Positions 51,934 to 60,077 of a stretch of 64,000 nt of DNA are shown here, piece by piece (within the stretch, counting starts at the first letter, position 1; the number at the start of each line of letters is the position of its first letter). Location: contig OY762824.1 of the NCBI GenBank assembly GCA_963666465.1, forward strand, positions 2,232,001 to 2,296,000, written 5' to 3'. The stretch comes from VXYL01 sp963666465. Lineage in GTDB: Bacteria > Pseudomonadota > Gammaproteobacteria > Pseudomonadales > Azotimanducaceae. A program made the translations under genes and the position numbers. The notes beneath the pieces were generated by a model. It did not search any database and had not been told where the DNA came from. It worked only from the letters and a program-made list of their open reading frames with translations.

Positions 51934-52716
51934 TTGGACTTCGACAAGGTCACGCTGGATTTCGAGCACAACGCAGCGACGCTGCGATTCAACCACCCTG
52001 AGGTGCTGAACGCCATCGGTTCCGACATGATGCAGGGCCTCGATGCGGCCTTGAGCGAGGTGGAGGACCCCAACAACGGCATCCGCTGCCTGCTCATCAC
52101 CGGGGCCGGACGCGGATTCTGTGCCGGCGCCAACCTGTCGGGGCGCGGCGACGGCAAGGGCGGCGCAGGCGCCACCTTGCGCACCTCGTACCACCCTTTG
52201 TTCTTCCGCATGAGAGAGCTCGACATGCCGATCGTCACAGCGGTCAATGGCGCCGCAGCAGGTGTCGGCATGAGCTTCGCCCTGTTCGGCGACATCGTCT
52301 GCGCGTCGAAGGGCGCGTTTTTCCTGCAGGCGTTTGCCCGCATCGGCCTTGTGCCCGATGGCGGCGCCACGTTCTTCCTGCCACGCATGGTCGGCTGGGG
52401 CAGGGCGATGGAGCTGTCCCTCCTGGCCGAGCGCCTGCCGGCGGAGCGCGCCTACGAGTGGGGCTTGGTGAACCGGCTCTATGACGACAACGACGCCCTC
52501 ATGGAAGGCGCCACCGCCATCGCGGCGCAGCTTGCGGGTGGCCCATCGTCCCTCGCCATGATCCGGCAAGCCTACTGGGCAAGCTGGGACAACACCTACG
52601 AGCAGCAGCTTGACCTCGAAGCCCGCTTGCAGGCGCGCGCCGGGCGCACGAAAGACTACGCGGAGGGCGTTTCCGCCTTCCTGCAGAAGCGAGACGCCCA
52701 GTTCAAGGGCGCATAG
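51934..52716 (+). CDS. Enoyl-CoA hydratase/isomerase, PaaG-like
   Basis: A 260-residue crotonase-fold protein. Oxyanion segments are GRGFCAGANLSG and NGAAAGVGMSFALFGDIVCA. FLQAFARIGLVPDGGATFFL lacks the first crotonase Glu but keeps Asp, as in PaaG-type isomerases. AAGGAG six bases before a TTG sets the start. An SDR gene follows 14 bp later, so both may work on acyl-CoA or 3-hydroxyacyl compounds. Confidence 0.88.
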   Translation: MDFDKVTLDFEHNAATLRFNHPEVLNAIGSDMMQGLDAALSEVEDPNNGIRCLLITGAGRGFCAGANLSGRGDGKGGAGATLRTSYHPLFFRMRELDMPIVTAVNGAAAGVGMSFALFGDIVCASKGAFFLQAFARIGLVPDGGATFFLPRMVGWGRAMELSLLAERLPAERAYEWGLVNRLYDDNDALMEGATAIAAQLAGGPSSLAMIRQAYWASWDNTYEQQLDLEARLQARAGRTKDYAEGVSAFLQKRDAQFKGA

Positions 52717-52730
52717 AGGCGACGGGAGGG

Positions 52731-53492
52731 ATGTCCATGCAAGGTCGAGTTGCGCTGGTTACCGGCGGTGGACGTGGCGTCGGTCGCGCCATCTCGTTGG
52801 CGCTGGCCGCCGATGGCGCCGCGGTTGCCGTCAACTATCGTCGCGACAGGGCCGCGGCCGAAGACACGGTAGCGCAGATCCGCGATGGCGGCGGCAAGGC
52901 GGACGCATACCACGCGTCCGTGGACGACTACGACCAGAACGCCGATATGGTTGCCGAGATAGAGGCGGACTTCGGCGCCATCGGCATCCTCGTTCACAAC
53001 GCCGGCATTGCCAGTCGCGGCATGTCGGTGGTGGATACCGAACCCGACGAACTGCGTCGCGTCATGGCAACGCATGCACTCGGCCCCCACTACCTCTCCA
53101 GACTTGCCATCCCACGCATGCGCACTCTGGCCCGAGGCGACGTGGTGATGATCTCCAGCGTCGCCACACGCGGCCTGTCCGCCAACGGCGCCCCCTACAA
53201 CATGGGCAAGACGGCCCTGGAAGCGCTCGCCGTGACCTTGTCGCGGGAGGAACGTGGCAACGGCATCCGCGTCAACATCGTCGCCCCGGGCCTCGTGGAA
53301 ACAGAGATGGGCCGCCGCCTGATGAAGGCCACGGCCGGCGTCACCGACATGCGCACACTGGACCCCGCCAGCCCGTTCGGGCGCGTCTGCCAACCGGAAG
53401 ACGTCGCCAACGTCGTGCGCTTCCTGGTCTCGGACCAGAACACCTACGTGACCGGCCAAAGGATCTACTGCGACGGCGGCGGGCCTGGGTAG
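52731..53492 (+). CDS. Short-chain dehydrogenase/reductase
   Basis: A 253-residue classical SDR. The cofactor loop is VTGGGRGVGRAISLAL, with VHNAGIAS, and the catalytic Ser, Tyr and Lys are in MISSVATRG and APYNMGKTALEA. NIVAPGLVETEMG is the usual loop after the active site. It resembles FabG-type 3-oxoacyl reductases. GGGAGGG lies directly before ATG. It is adjacent to a PaaG-like gene. Confidence 0.92.
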   Translation: MSMQGRVALVTGGGRGVGRAISLALAADGAAVAVNYRRDRAAAEDTVAQIRDGGGKADAYHASVDDYDQNADMVAEIEADFGAIGILVHNAGIASRGMSVVDTEPDELRRVMATHALGPHYLSRLAIPRMRTLARGDVVMISSVATRGLSANGAPYNMGKTALEALAVTLSREERGNGIRVNIVAPGLVETEMGRRLMKATAGVTDMRTLDPASPFGRVCQPEDVANVVRFLVSDQNTYVTGQRIYCDGGGPG

Positions 53493-53553
53493 GGATCCTG
53501 CCTCCGGCGCGGTGAAGGGCGAGACGCCCTCCCTCCGAGAAGTATGGGCGCCA

Positions 53554-53822
53554 GGAGCCTTCAGCCGGGGAAGCATCCCCGAACGCTGACGCGCAAGGAA
53601 GTGCCGGCAATTCCCCCATCGCCGGGGGCGTGCTTCCATGCAGGGAGCCTTCAGCCGGGGAAGCATCCCCGACCGCTGACGCGCAAGGAAGTGCCGGCAA
53701 TTCCCCCATCGCCGGGGCGTGCTTCCATGCAGGGAGCCTTCAGCCGGGGAAGCATCCCCGACCGCTGACGCGCAAGGAAGTGCCGGCAATTCCCCCATCG
53801 CTGGGGGCGTGCTTCCATGCAA
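53554..53822 (+). repeat. R3 tandem array, three ~90 bp units
   Basis: Units start at 53554, 53644 and 53733 (90 and 89 bp) with GGAGCCTTCAGCCGGGGAAG. The one-base difference comes from a G-run (CGCCGGGG versus CGCCGGGGG). It lies between the convergent SDR and aminotransferase genes. Confidence 0.92.
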
Positions 53823-53860
53823 GCCTGCGCCGTAGAAGGTGTCGAATCGAGGAGCGGTGG

Positions 53861-53922
53861 CGTGCTTCCCTTCACAGTTTTCGCGCCAGCGAAACTGCCT
53901 AAAGCGCCGCGAAGCGGCGCCA
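53861..53922 (-). repeat. R5 paired-hairpin repeat, copy 3
   Basis: CAGTTTTCGCGCCAGCG, AAACTGCC and GCGCCGCGAAGCGGCGCC, in the same order as copy 2. It lies just before the aminotransferase stop. Confidence 0.65.
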
Positions 53923-53963
53923 GGAGGCAAGCGCCGTAGAATGGCGCTTGCCTCCTGGCCCAT

Positions 53964-55298
53964 CTACGCCTTCCCCAGCGTTGCCTCATCCACCGACGCC
54001 ACCAGCGTCTCGACGATGAGGCCCATCTCCTCCTCGTCGAGGATGAGCGGTGGCCCGAGCACGACGATGTCGCGAACCACGCCGGTGCCGCCGGCATAGA
54101 AGAAAACGCCGCGCTCGAGGCCCGCCGCCATGATGCGCGAGGCGACGTGGCGCTCGGCGGGAAAGGGCGTGAGCGTGTCGCGGTCCTGCACCACTTCGAT
54201 GGCTTGCAGCATGCCGCGTCCGCGCACCTCGGCGACGTGAGGGTGGTTCGAGAAGGCGGTGGCCAGGCGCTTGCCGAGCTCCGCACCCACCGTGGCCGCT
54301 CGCTGCACGAGGTTTTCGCGCAGGAGGATGTCGAGCACCTGGGCGGCGGCGGCGCAGGCACCGGCATGGGCGCCGAAGGTGTGGAACATCACCGTCATGC
54401 CGGCATCGTCGAGCGCCTCGCCAATGCGCTCGGTAGCGAACACGCCCGTGATCGGCGCGTAGCCGCCGCCGAGGCCCTTGCCGCCCACAACCACGTCGGG
54501 CACGAAGTCCCAATGCTGGAAGCCGAACTTGGCGCCCGTGCGCCCGAAGCCAGTCATCACCTCGTCTTGCAGGATGAGGATGTCGTGCCGGTCGCAGATC
54601 TCGCGCACCCCCTCCCAATAGCCGACCGGAGGCACGATTGCGCCGCCGCTCGCGCCGGTGATGGGCTCGGCCATGATGGCGGCGATGGTGGCGGCGCCTT
54701 CCTCCGCGATCGTCTGTTCGAGTTCCCGCAGGTAGTGGTCGGCACCGTGTGCCGCACCGTCACCGGCATCATGCAGGGGATAGGGCGTCGGCACTCTCGG
54801 ATGCACCGCCAGCGCGTGCTTGAGCCCTGACTTGCGCGCCTCGTGGCCGCCCACCGCGGTGGTGGCGAGCGTCGTGCCGTGATACGACACCGAACGCCCG
54901 ATGATCTTGCATTTCTCGGGTCTTCCGACGGCGGCCTGATACTGGATCGCCAGCTTCATCGCGGTCTCGTTCCCCTCCGAGCCGCCGCAGGTGAAATGCT
55001 GGCGCGTCAGGGTGGGCGGCAGCCACTCGGCGGTGAGACGCTCGGAAAGGCGGCGCCGTTCGGGCGTCAGCCACACCGGCACCACATAGGTGCTGTTCAA
55101 CGTCGCCTCGCGCACCGCGTCTGCCACTTCCTCCCGGCCGTGACCGATGTTGGTGACGATGGCGCCGCCGGCCGCATCGAGAATGCGGGCACCGTCGGCC
55201 CTGTGCAGCCAGGCGCCCTCGGCGCGCACGATTTCGATGCTGCCGCCATTGCCGTTGAAGGGCCAGCGCACCGCGCCACTCTCGCCACCCGTGTCCAT
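53964..55298 (-). CDS. Class III PLP-dependent aminotransferase
   Basis: A 444-residue aminotransferase. HFTCGGSEGNETAMKLA binds the cofactor phosphate, ILQDEVMTGFGRTG holds the PLP Asp, and VVVGGKGLGGGYAPI the Schiff-base Lys. GGGAGGA four bases before ATG 55298 fixes the start; an in-frame extension to 55553 is unlikely. It belongs to the large omega-amino-acid/amine group; the amino donor is not clear. It diverges from the APH-like kinase gene. Confidence 0.92.
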   Translation of the reverse strand: MDTGGESGAVRWPFNGNGGSIEIVRAEGAWLHRADGARILDAAGGAIVTNIGHGREEVADAVREATLNSTYVVPVWLTPERRRLSERLTAEWLPPTLTRQHFTCGGSEGNETAMKLAIQYQAAVGRPEKCKIIGRSVSYHGTTLATTAVGGHEARKSGLKHALAVHPRVPTPYPLHDAGDGAAHGADHYLRELEQTIAEEGAATIAAIMAEPITGASGGAIVPPVGYWEGVREICDRHDILILQDEVMTGFGRTGAKFGFQHWDFVPDVVVGGKGLGGGYAPITGVFATERIGEALDDAGMTVMFHTFGAHAGACAAAAQVLDILLRENLVQRAATVGAELGKRLATAFSNHPHVAEVRGRGMLQAIEVVQDRDTLTPFPAERHVASRIMAAGLERGVFFYAGGTGVVRDIVVLGPPLILDEEEMGLIVETLVASVDEATLGKA

Positions 55299-55431
55299 CG
55301 ATCCTCCCGAAGCCACCGATTGCCGTTCGCCCGCAGGCGGCTGCATTGCTGGCGCATTTGACGCACTGCCGCGCAAACAGGTATGACGTGCGGAATCATA
55401 CGCGCACGCGCCATGCGGACCAGGAGCAACC

Positions 55432-56454
55432 ATGCCCGAGCAAGTGGAAGGAATCGATGCCGACAATGTCACCGAGTGGGTCGCGGAGCGCATCCCGAAG
55501 CTGGCGCCGCCACTGACCTTCGAGCTTGTCGCCGGCGGCCATTCCAACCTCACCTACAAGTTCACCGACAGCGCCGGCGCCGCCTATGTGCTGCGCCGCC
55601 CACCGCTAGGCCATGTGCTCGAGAGCGCGCACGACATGGGGCGCGAGCACCGCATCATCTCGGCGCTTTGGGACACCGACGTGCCGGTGCCGAAGACCTG
55701 GGGCCTGTGCGAGGACCGCGACGTCAACGGGGCGCCATTCTATTTGATGAGCTTCGTCGAGGGCGTGGTGCCGCACGATGCCGAGGTTGCCGAAGACCTG
55801 CCAGTGGCGGAGCGACGCAGCGCCGGCGAACACATCATCAACGTGCTCGGCACCCTGCATCTGACGGAGCCGGGCGACGTGGGGCTCGGCAACCTCGCCC
55901 GCAGGACCGGCTATATCGAGCGCCAGCTAAAGCGCTGGTCGGCGCAGTATCAGGCCACCAAGACGCACGAAATCCCGGAGATGGACGAAAGTGAACGCCT
56001 GCTCCACGACGACGTGCCGGAGCAGGTGGGCTCGGCCATCGTCCACGGCGACTATCGGATCGGCAACATGATCCTGCGCGAGGGCCGCATGGCCGCGCTG
56101 CTCGACTGGGAACTGTGTACGCTGGGCGATCCGCTGGCGGACGTCGGCTATCTGCTCAACAACTGGGGCCAGCCGGGCGAGAGCACCTCCGATACCGCGA
56201 GCCCCACCGCAGTAGGGGGCTTTCCGAGCCGCGACGAGATCTGCGCTGCATACGAACGTCACACCAGGCGTGATCTCTCTCGCATCAACTACTACCGTGC
56301 CTTCTCGCACTGGCGCCTCGGCGCCATCACCCAGGGCGTGTACAAGCGCTACCTGGTCGGTGCGATGGGCAAGAACCGCGACTTCGATCTTGAGAAATAC
56401 AAGCTCGGCATCCATGCTCGCGCCGAGTCCGCACTCAAGCTGTTGACGACGTAA
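55432..56454 (+). CDS. Phosphotransferase family protein (APH/ACAD10-like)
   Basis: A 340-residue aminoglycoside-phosphotransferase-fold protein. FELVAGGHSNLTYKFTDSAG is the ATP loop, SAIVHGDYRIGNMIL the catalytic HGD-type loop and LLDWELCTLGDPLAD the metal site. This subgroup usually lies near acyl-CoA dehydrogenases and may phosphorylate hydroxyacyl-CoA, rather than confer drug resistance. No dehydrogenase is adjacent here. Confidence 0.88.
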   Translation: MPEQVEGIDADNVTEWVAERIPKLAPPLTFELVAGGHSNLTYKFTDSAGAAYVLRRPPLGHVLESAHDMGREHRIISALWDTDVPVPKTWGLCEDRDVNGAPFYLMSFVEGVVPHDAEVAEDLPVAERRSAGEHIINVLGTLHLTEPGDVGLGNLARRTGYIERQLKRWSAQYQATKTHEIPEMDESERLLHDDVPEQVGSAIVHGDYRIGNMILREGRMAALLDWELCTLGDPLADVGYLLNNWGQPGESTSDTASPTAVGGFPSRDEICAAYERHTRRDLSRINYYRAFSHWRLGAITQGVYKRYLVGAMGKNRDFDLEKYKLGIHARAESALKLLTT

Positions 56455-56571
56455 TTTGTCGTATCGAATGCGGCCATCCCGGGGAAGCGCGGCCCGGTTC
56501 TTGAGAGCCAGGCGTTGAGGCCGCACCTGACGCTGAGCGTCGTGGCGGCAACCCGCACCACTCCGATGCTC

Positions 56572-56818
56572 CTGTGTCTGGCGCCGTCCCCCGGAGGAGG
56601 GCGTCCCTCGGGGGGAGGGCGTCCCGCCCTCCGTCGCGCGCCGCAAGGCGCGCAGGGCGCCTCGCGGCATGTGCAGGGAGGACGCGCCTGACGGCGCGCA
56701 TGGAGGGCGGGACGCCCTCCCCCTCTCCCTATAGAGAGTGGTCCCGGCAGGCCAATCGACGCAGTCGCCGGTTGCGAACGGCCATGCGCCACGTCAGGCA
56801 AGTTCAAAGTGAGACACT
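56572..56818 (-). repeat. R1 MITE-like repeat, copy 6, left end lost
   Basis: Starts in CTGTGTCTGGCGCCGTCCCC and ends AGTTCAAAGTGAGACACT. The outer inverted end on the left is missing, so this copy is truncated. R4 copy C follows after 20 bp. Confidence 0.85.
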
Positions 56819-56838
56819 GCCCGCTTGTGCCCGCTTGC

Positions 56839-56970
56839 CAGCAATTCTCATTTTGGCCTTCAGTCCACTCAACAGCACCGGTCTGCGGGTTGATTTGACC
56901 CGAATTGAGTCCGAAACCGGGGGTGCAATGCGCCTGACAGCGAAGCCAGACGCCAAAATGAGAATTGCTG
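56839..56970 (+). repeat. R4 MITE-like element, copy C
   Basis: 132 bp with a perfect 19 bp inverted pair, CAGCAATTCTCATTTTGGC and GCCAAAATGAGAATTGCTG. The flanks CCGCTTGC/CCCGCTTGC on both sides suggest a short target duplication. Confidence 0.9.
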
Positions 56971-57063
56971 CCCGCTTGCTTCCTGGCTTGACGCCGCCTA
57001 CAAGTGTGGCCCTAATTCCTCCCCCCCACTTCTCGGCGCAAGGCGCCCACAGGAACCGCACGC

Positions 57064-57330
57064 ATGGAGTTCTGGACCGCCGTCACCGTCGTCGTTCTCG
57101 CCGGCCTCGCCCTCGAGGCGTACCGCGTTCATGTCAAGGGAAAGAAGGTCAAGGGGGCCGACCTTTCGGACATGGAAGCGCGACTCGCTGCGCTGGAAGG
57201 AGACGGCTCTCTCGAAGAGCGGGTGCGGACTCTCGAAGCCATCGTCACCGACGCGCGCTACCAGCTTGATTCGGAGATCAAGGGATTGGATGCGCCGGCC
57301 GCCCAAGCCGACTCGCGGGCGACGGACTGA
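57064..57330 (+). CDS. Small membrane protein, PspB-like
   Basis: An 88-residue protein with an N-terminal membrane helix (FWTAVTVVVLAGLALEAY) and a coiled-coil second half (MEARLAALEGDGSLEERVRT; LEAIVTDARYQLDSEIKGL). The layout and the ERVRTLEAIVTD block resemble PspB of the phage-shock envelope stress response. No pspA or pspC is adjacent, so this may be a stand-alone PspB-type protein. Confidence 0.6.
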   Translation: MEFWTAVTVVVLAGLALEAYRVHVKGKKVKGADLSDMEARLAALEGDGSLEERVRTLEAIVTDARYQLDSEIKGLDAPAAQADSRATD

Positions 57331-57564
57331 AATCCCTGCACGGGGTTGGTGAGGAACGAGGAAGAAAAGGGGCGCGCCGGCGGCGGTTCAGGCCGCCGGG
57401 ACAACTCTTGAAGGGGAAAGAACCACGAGAGGAGGGAGGTTCAAGAGCTGTACACGCGCTTGGAGGATTGCTCCGACGGGCGCCATCTTGTACTGGACAA
57501 CTCTGCTTTGCAAGCGTTTTGTCCACCTTTTCGCTCTTTCGTCAGAATTGGCTGTCGGGAATGG
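57331..57564. other. Intergenic gap, no recognised feature
   Basis: It lies between a PspB-like gene and a convergent MerR-type gene. The right half is AT-richer (TTTTGTCCACCTTTTCGCTC). I see no clear terminator or gene. Confidence 0.35.
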
Positions 57565-58548
57565 TCAATTCACGCTGTCCAGCAGCCGGTTGCGATGCAC
57601 AAGCTGCTTTAGCGCCGCCTCCAGGGAACTCCGCGCCGACGCGAGGGACTCGCCGACCTCCTCTGCCCCAGCCTCTTCGCAGTGTTCGGCATGTTGCACA
57701 AGATGGTTGATTTCCAAGAGCATTTCTGCAAGGGGGCCAGCAATCGCAGAGGCCGATGTCGATGCTGCGGTGATGACCTGCAGGAGCATCTCCTCGCTGA
57801 ATGACGACCTGGCGTCCTGTACAGGACCCTTCCACACCAAGCACGCATCTTCGACATCCGGCCATGAGACGCCGCGGTCCAGTGCCAAGACCACCCGCCC
57901 TTCGCTCTCGAACCGGTCCAACGCACCGCGACTGGCATAGCGATAGGCGGTGACGACGCCGACAGCCGGGGCTCGCTCGCCGATCTCGTCGGCCAACGGG
58001 TCATCGAGGGACGCTTGGAAGAGCACGAGGCGGTGCATCTGCGGCAGTGCGTCCCGGGCGCGGGCGGCAAGGAACGACTCCACCGACGGCCAAGATCCCA
58101 CCACCACGACGCCAGACCCCGGCGCGCCTTCCTCCGCCTCTCGCATGGCCGCCTGTCGATGCAACAACGCCAGCGGCGCGCCCACGAGGCCCACGCGCAA
58201 GCCGGATTCCTCGCCTGCCGACGAATCGGGAACCGCCGCTCGGCGCCGCGCCAACTCATCAGCGTCAAGGTGGATCACCCGACGGATGGCTTCGCCCCGA
58301 TCCAACAATGCCTTGATGGCAAGCAGGCGTTCCACCTGCGCTTCGCTGTAGAACCGCGTCTGGCCGTCGCGATGGGCCGGCGTGAGGCCGTAGCGACGCT
58401 CCCAGGCGCGCAATCGCTCCACCGCGATTCCGGTGCGGCTGGCGACGACGCCGATCTTGTAGAGGTCCCCCCCCGAAGAACCGCCCTCGCCGGCGGTGGA
58501 ACAAAGCTCGGGAGAGAGACCGGCGGACTGTTCCGGGAGCGTTGTCAT
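57565..58548 (-). CDS. MerR-type transcriptional regulator
   Basis: A 327-residue protein. Residues ~35-100 form a MerR-type winged helix (YKIGVVASRTGIAVERLRAW, ERRYGLTPAHRDGQTRFYSE). The remaining ~220 residues resemble the fold of B12-type MerR regulators (GLRVGLVGAPLALLHRQAA; PQMHRLVLFQASLDDPLADE), but the cobalamin-binding DxHxxG motif is not seen. The ligand is therefore unknown. It starts at ATG 58548, just beside R1 copy 7. Confidence 0.8.
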   Translation of the reverse strand: MTTLPEQSAGLSPELCSTAGEGGSSGGDLYKIGVVASRTGIAVERLRAWERRYGLTPAHRDGQTRFYSEAQVERLLAIKALLDRGEAIRRVIHLDADELARRRAAVPDSSAGEESGLRVGLVGAPLALLHRQAAMREAEEGAPGSGVVVVGSWPSVESFLAARARDALPQMHRLVLFQASLDDPLADEIGERAPAVGVVTAYRYASRGALDRFESEGRVVLALDRGVSWPDVEDACLVWKGPVQDARSSFSEEMLLQVITAASTSASAIAGPLAEMLLEINHLVQHAEHCEEAGAEEVGESLASARSSLEAALKQLVHRNRLLDSVN

Positions 58549-58624
58549 GGACAAGACCCGACGCGAAGGGGTGGTGGACCGTACAGACCTGAACAAGATC
58601 GGGCAAGAGGTGGATTTCGTCGGC

Positions 58625-58856
58625 AGTGTCTCACTTTGAATCTGCCTGACGTGGCGCATGGCCGTTCGCAGCTGGCGACTGCGTCGATTTGCCTGCTGGG
58701 ATCACTCTCCATAGGGAGGGAGGAGGGAGGGCGTCCCGCCCTCCATGCGCGCCGCAAGGCGCGTCCTCCCTGCACATGCCGCGATGTGCCCTGCGCGCCC
58801 TTGCGGGCGCGGCGCCTTGCGGCGCGATGGAGGGCGGGACGCCCTCCCCCCGGCCC
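58625..58856 (+). repeat. R1 MITE-like repeat, copy 7, right end lost
   Basis: Starts AGTGTCTCACTTTGAATCTG and keeps the hairpins, but after GGAGGGCGGGACGCCCTCC the sequence diverges before the GCAAGCCAAAGTGAGAC end. A degenerate GGAGGGCAAGGATGCCCTCC block follows near 58923. Confidence 0.8.
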
Positions 58857-58955
58857 CGTGCCCGACCCGTGAGGGGCGCGCAGGTCAGTGCATCAAGCCA
58901 CACTGGACGCGCCCTGGCCGCATGGAGGGCAAGGATGCCCTCCCGCCAAGCGGAG

Positions 58956-59957
58956 TCACGAGCCCAGATTGACGACCATCTTGCCGGTGTTCGCCCCTGT
59001 AAACAGGCCAATGAAGGCTTCTGGGGCGTGCTCGATGCCGTCGAAGACGGTTTCACGGTACTGCAACTGCCCCGAGTTCACCCAGGCCGTCATGTCGCGC
59101 ACGAAGTCCTCGCGCAGGTGGTTGAAGTTCGAGACGATGAAGCCGCGCAGGGTCAGCCCCAAGCCGATGGCGACGGCGAGATTGTCGGGCCCCGGCACGG
59201 GTGCCGTGGCGTTGTATTGGGAGATGGCGCCGCAGAGGGGAATCCGCCCGCCGGGCCTCATGCAGCTGAGTGCCGCTTGCAGGTGTTCGCCACCCACATT
59301 GTCGAAATAGACATCGATGCCGTCCGGCGCACCCTCGGCGATCTGGCGTTCGAGGTGGCCGTCGCGGTAGTCGAACGCGTGATCGAAGCCAAGGTCATCA
59401 GTGAGATGGCGCACCTTGTCGGCGCTGCCGGCACTGCCGACCACACGGCAGCCCCGAATCTTCGCAATCTGCCCGACCGCGCTGCCAACTGCGCCAGCGG
59501 CGCCGGACACGAACACCGTCTCGCCGTCCTTGAGCTCGCCCACGTCGAGCAGCCCCACGTAGGCCGTCATGCCCGGCATTCCGAGCACGCCCAGATAGGC
59601 CGACGGCGGCGCTCCGAGATTGCCCAGCTTGCGGAGCCCCCGCGCCGGCGACACGAACGCCTCCCGCCAGCCGAAGTGCGATTCCACGTGTTCGCCTTCG
59701 GGCAGCGCGGCGACGTTGGACTTCACCACCCGGCCGATGGCGCCGCCGGTGAGCGCTTCGCCCACCTCGAACGGCCCGACGTAGGACTTCCGATCCACCA
59801 TCCGCCCGCGCATGTAGGGATCCACCGACATGCAAAGGTTCTCGACCAGCACCTCGCCTTCGCCGGGCTCCGGCAGCTCGACCTCGCTCACGGCAAAGTC
59901 CGCCGCCATGGGCATCCCCACCGGCCGCTTGGCAAGGGCAACGACTCGTGTCTTCAT
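58956..59957 (-). CDS. NADP-dependent medium-chain oxidoreductase (PTGR/CurA-like)
   Basis: A 333-residue zinc-free medium-chain reductase, like leukotriene B4 dehydrogenase and CurA, which reduce alkenals or enones. CMSVDPYMRGRM and ETVFVSGAAGAVGSAVGQIA (cofactor loop) and YFDNVGGEHLQAAL are typical. No zinc ligands are visible. It diverges from no gene directly; dihydroorotase lies upstream on the same strand with 120 bp between. Confidence 0.92.
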   Translation of the reverse strand: MKTRVVALAKRPVGMPMAADFAVSEVELPEPGEGEVLVENLCMSVDPYMRGRMVDRKSYVGPFEVGEALTGGAIGRVVKSNVAALPEGEHVESHFGWREAFVSPARGLRKLGNLGAPPSAYLGVLGMPGMTAYVGLLDVGELKDGETVFVSGAAGAVGSAVGQIAKIRGCRVVGSAGSADKVRHLTDDLGFDHAFDYRDGHLERQIAEGAPDGIDVYFDNVGGEHLQAALSCMRPGGRIPLCGAISQYNATAPVPGPDNLAVAIGLGLTLRGFIVSNFNHLREDFVRDMTAWVNSGQLQYRETVFDGIEHAPEAFIGLFTGANTGKMVVNLGS

Positions 59958-60077
59958 GCTTTCTCCTTCCGATGACGCCCACGGTCGCGAATCGACTGCT
60001 GGCCAAAAGCGCAGATCATAGCCCTTGGGACCTCGAGGCCGTGGCCGAACGGTCGCACCGCCCTCCCCCGTCGAGCC

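Noticed and set aside
55432..56454. Aminoglycoside resistance gene
   Set aside because: It has the APH fold but belongs to the ACAD10-like group associated with acyl-CoA metabolism, not drug resistance.
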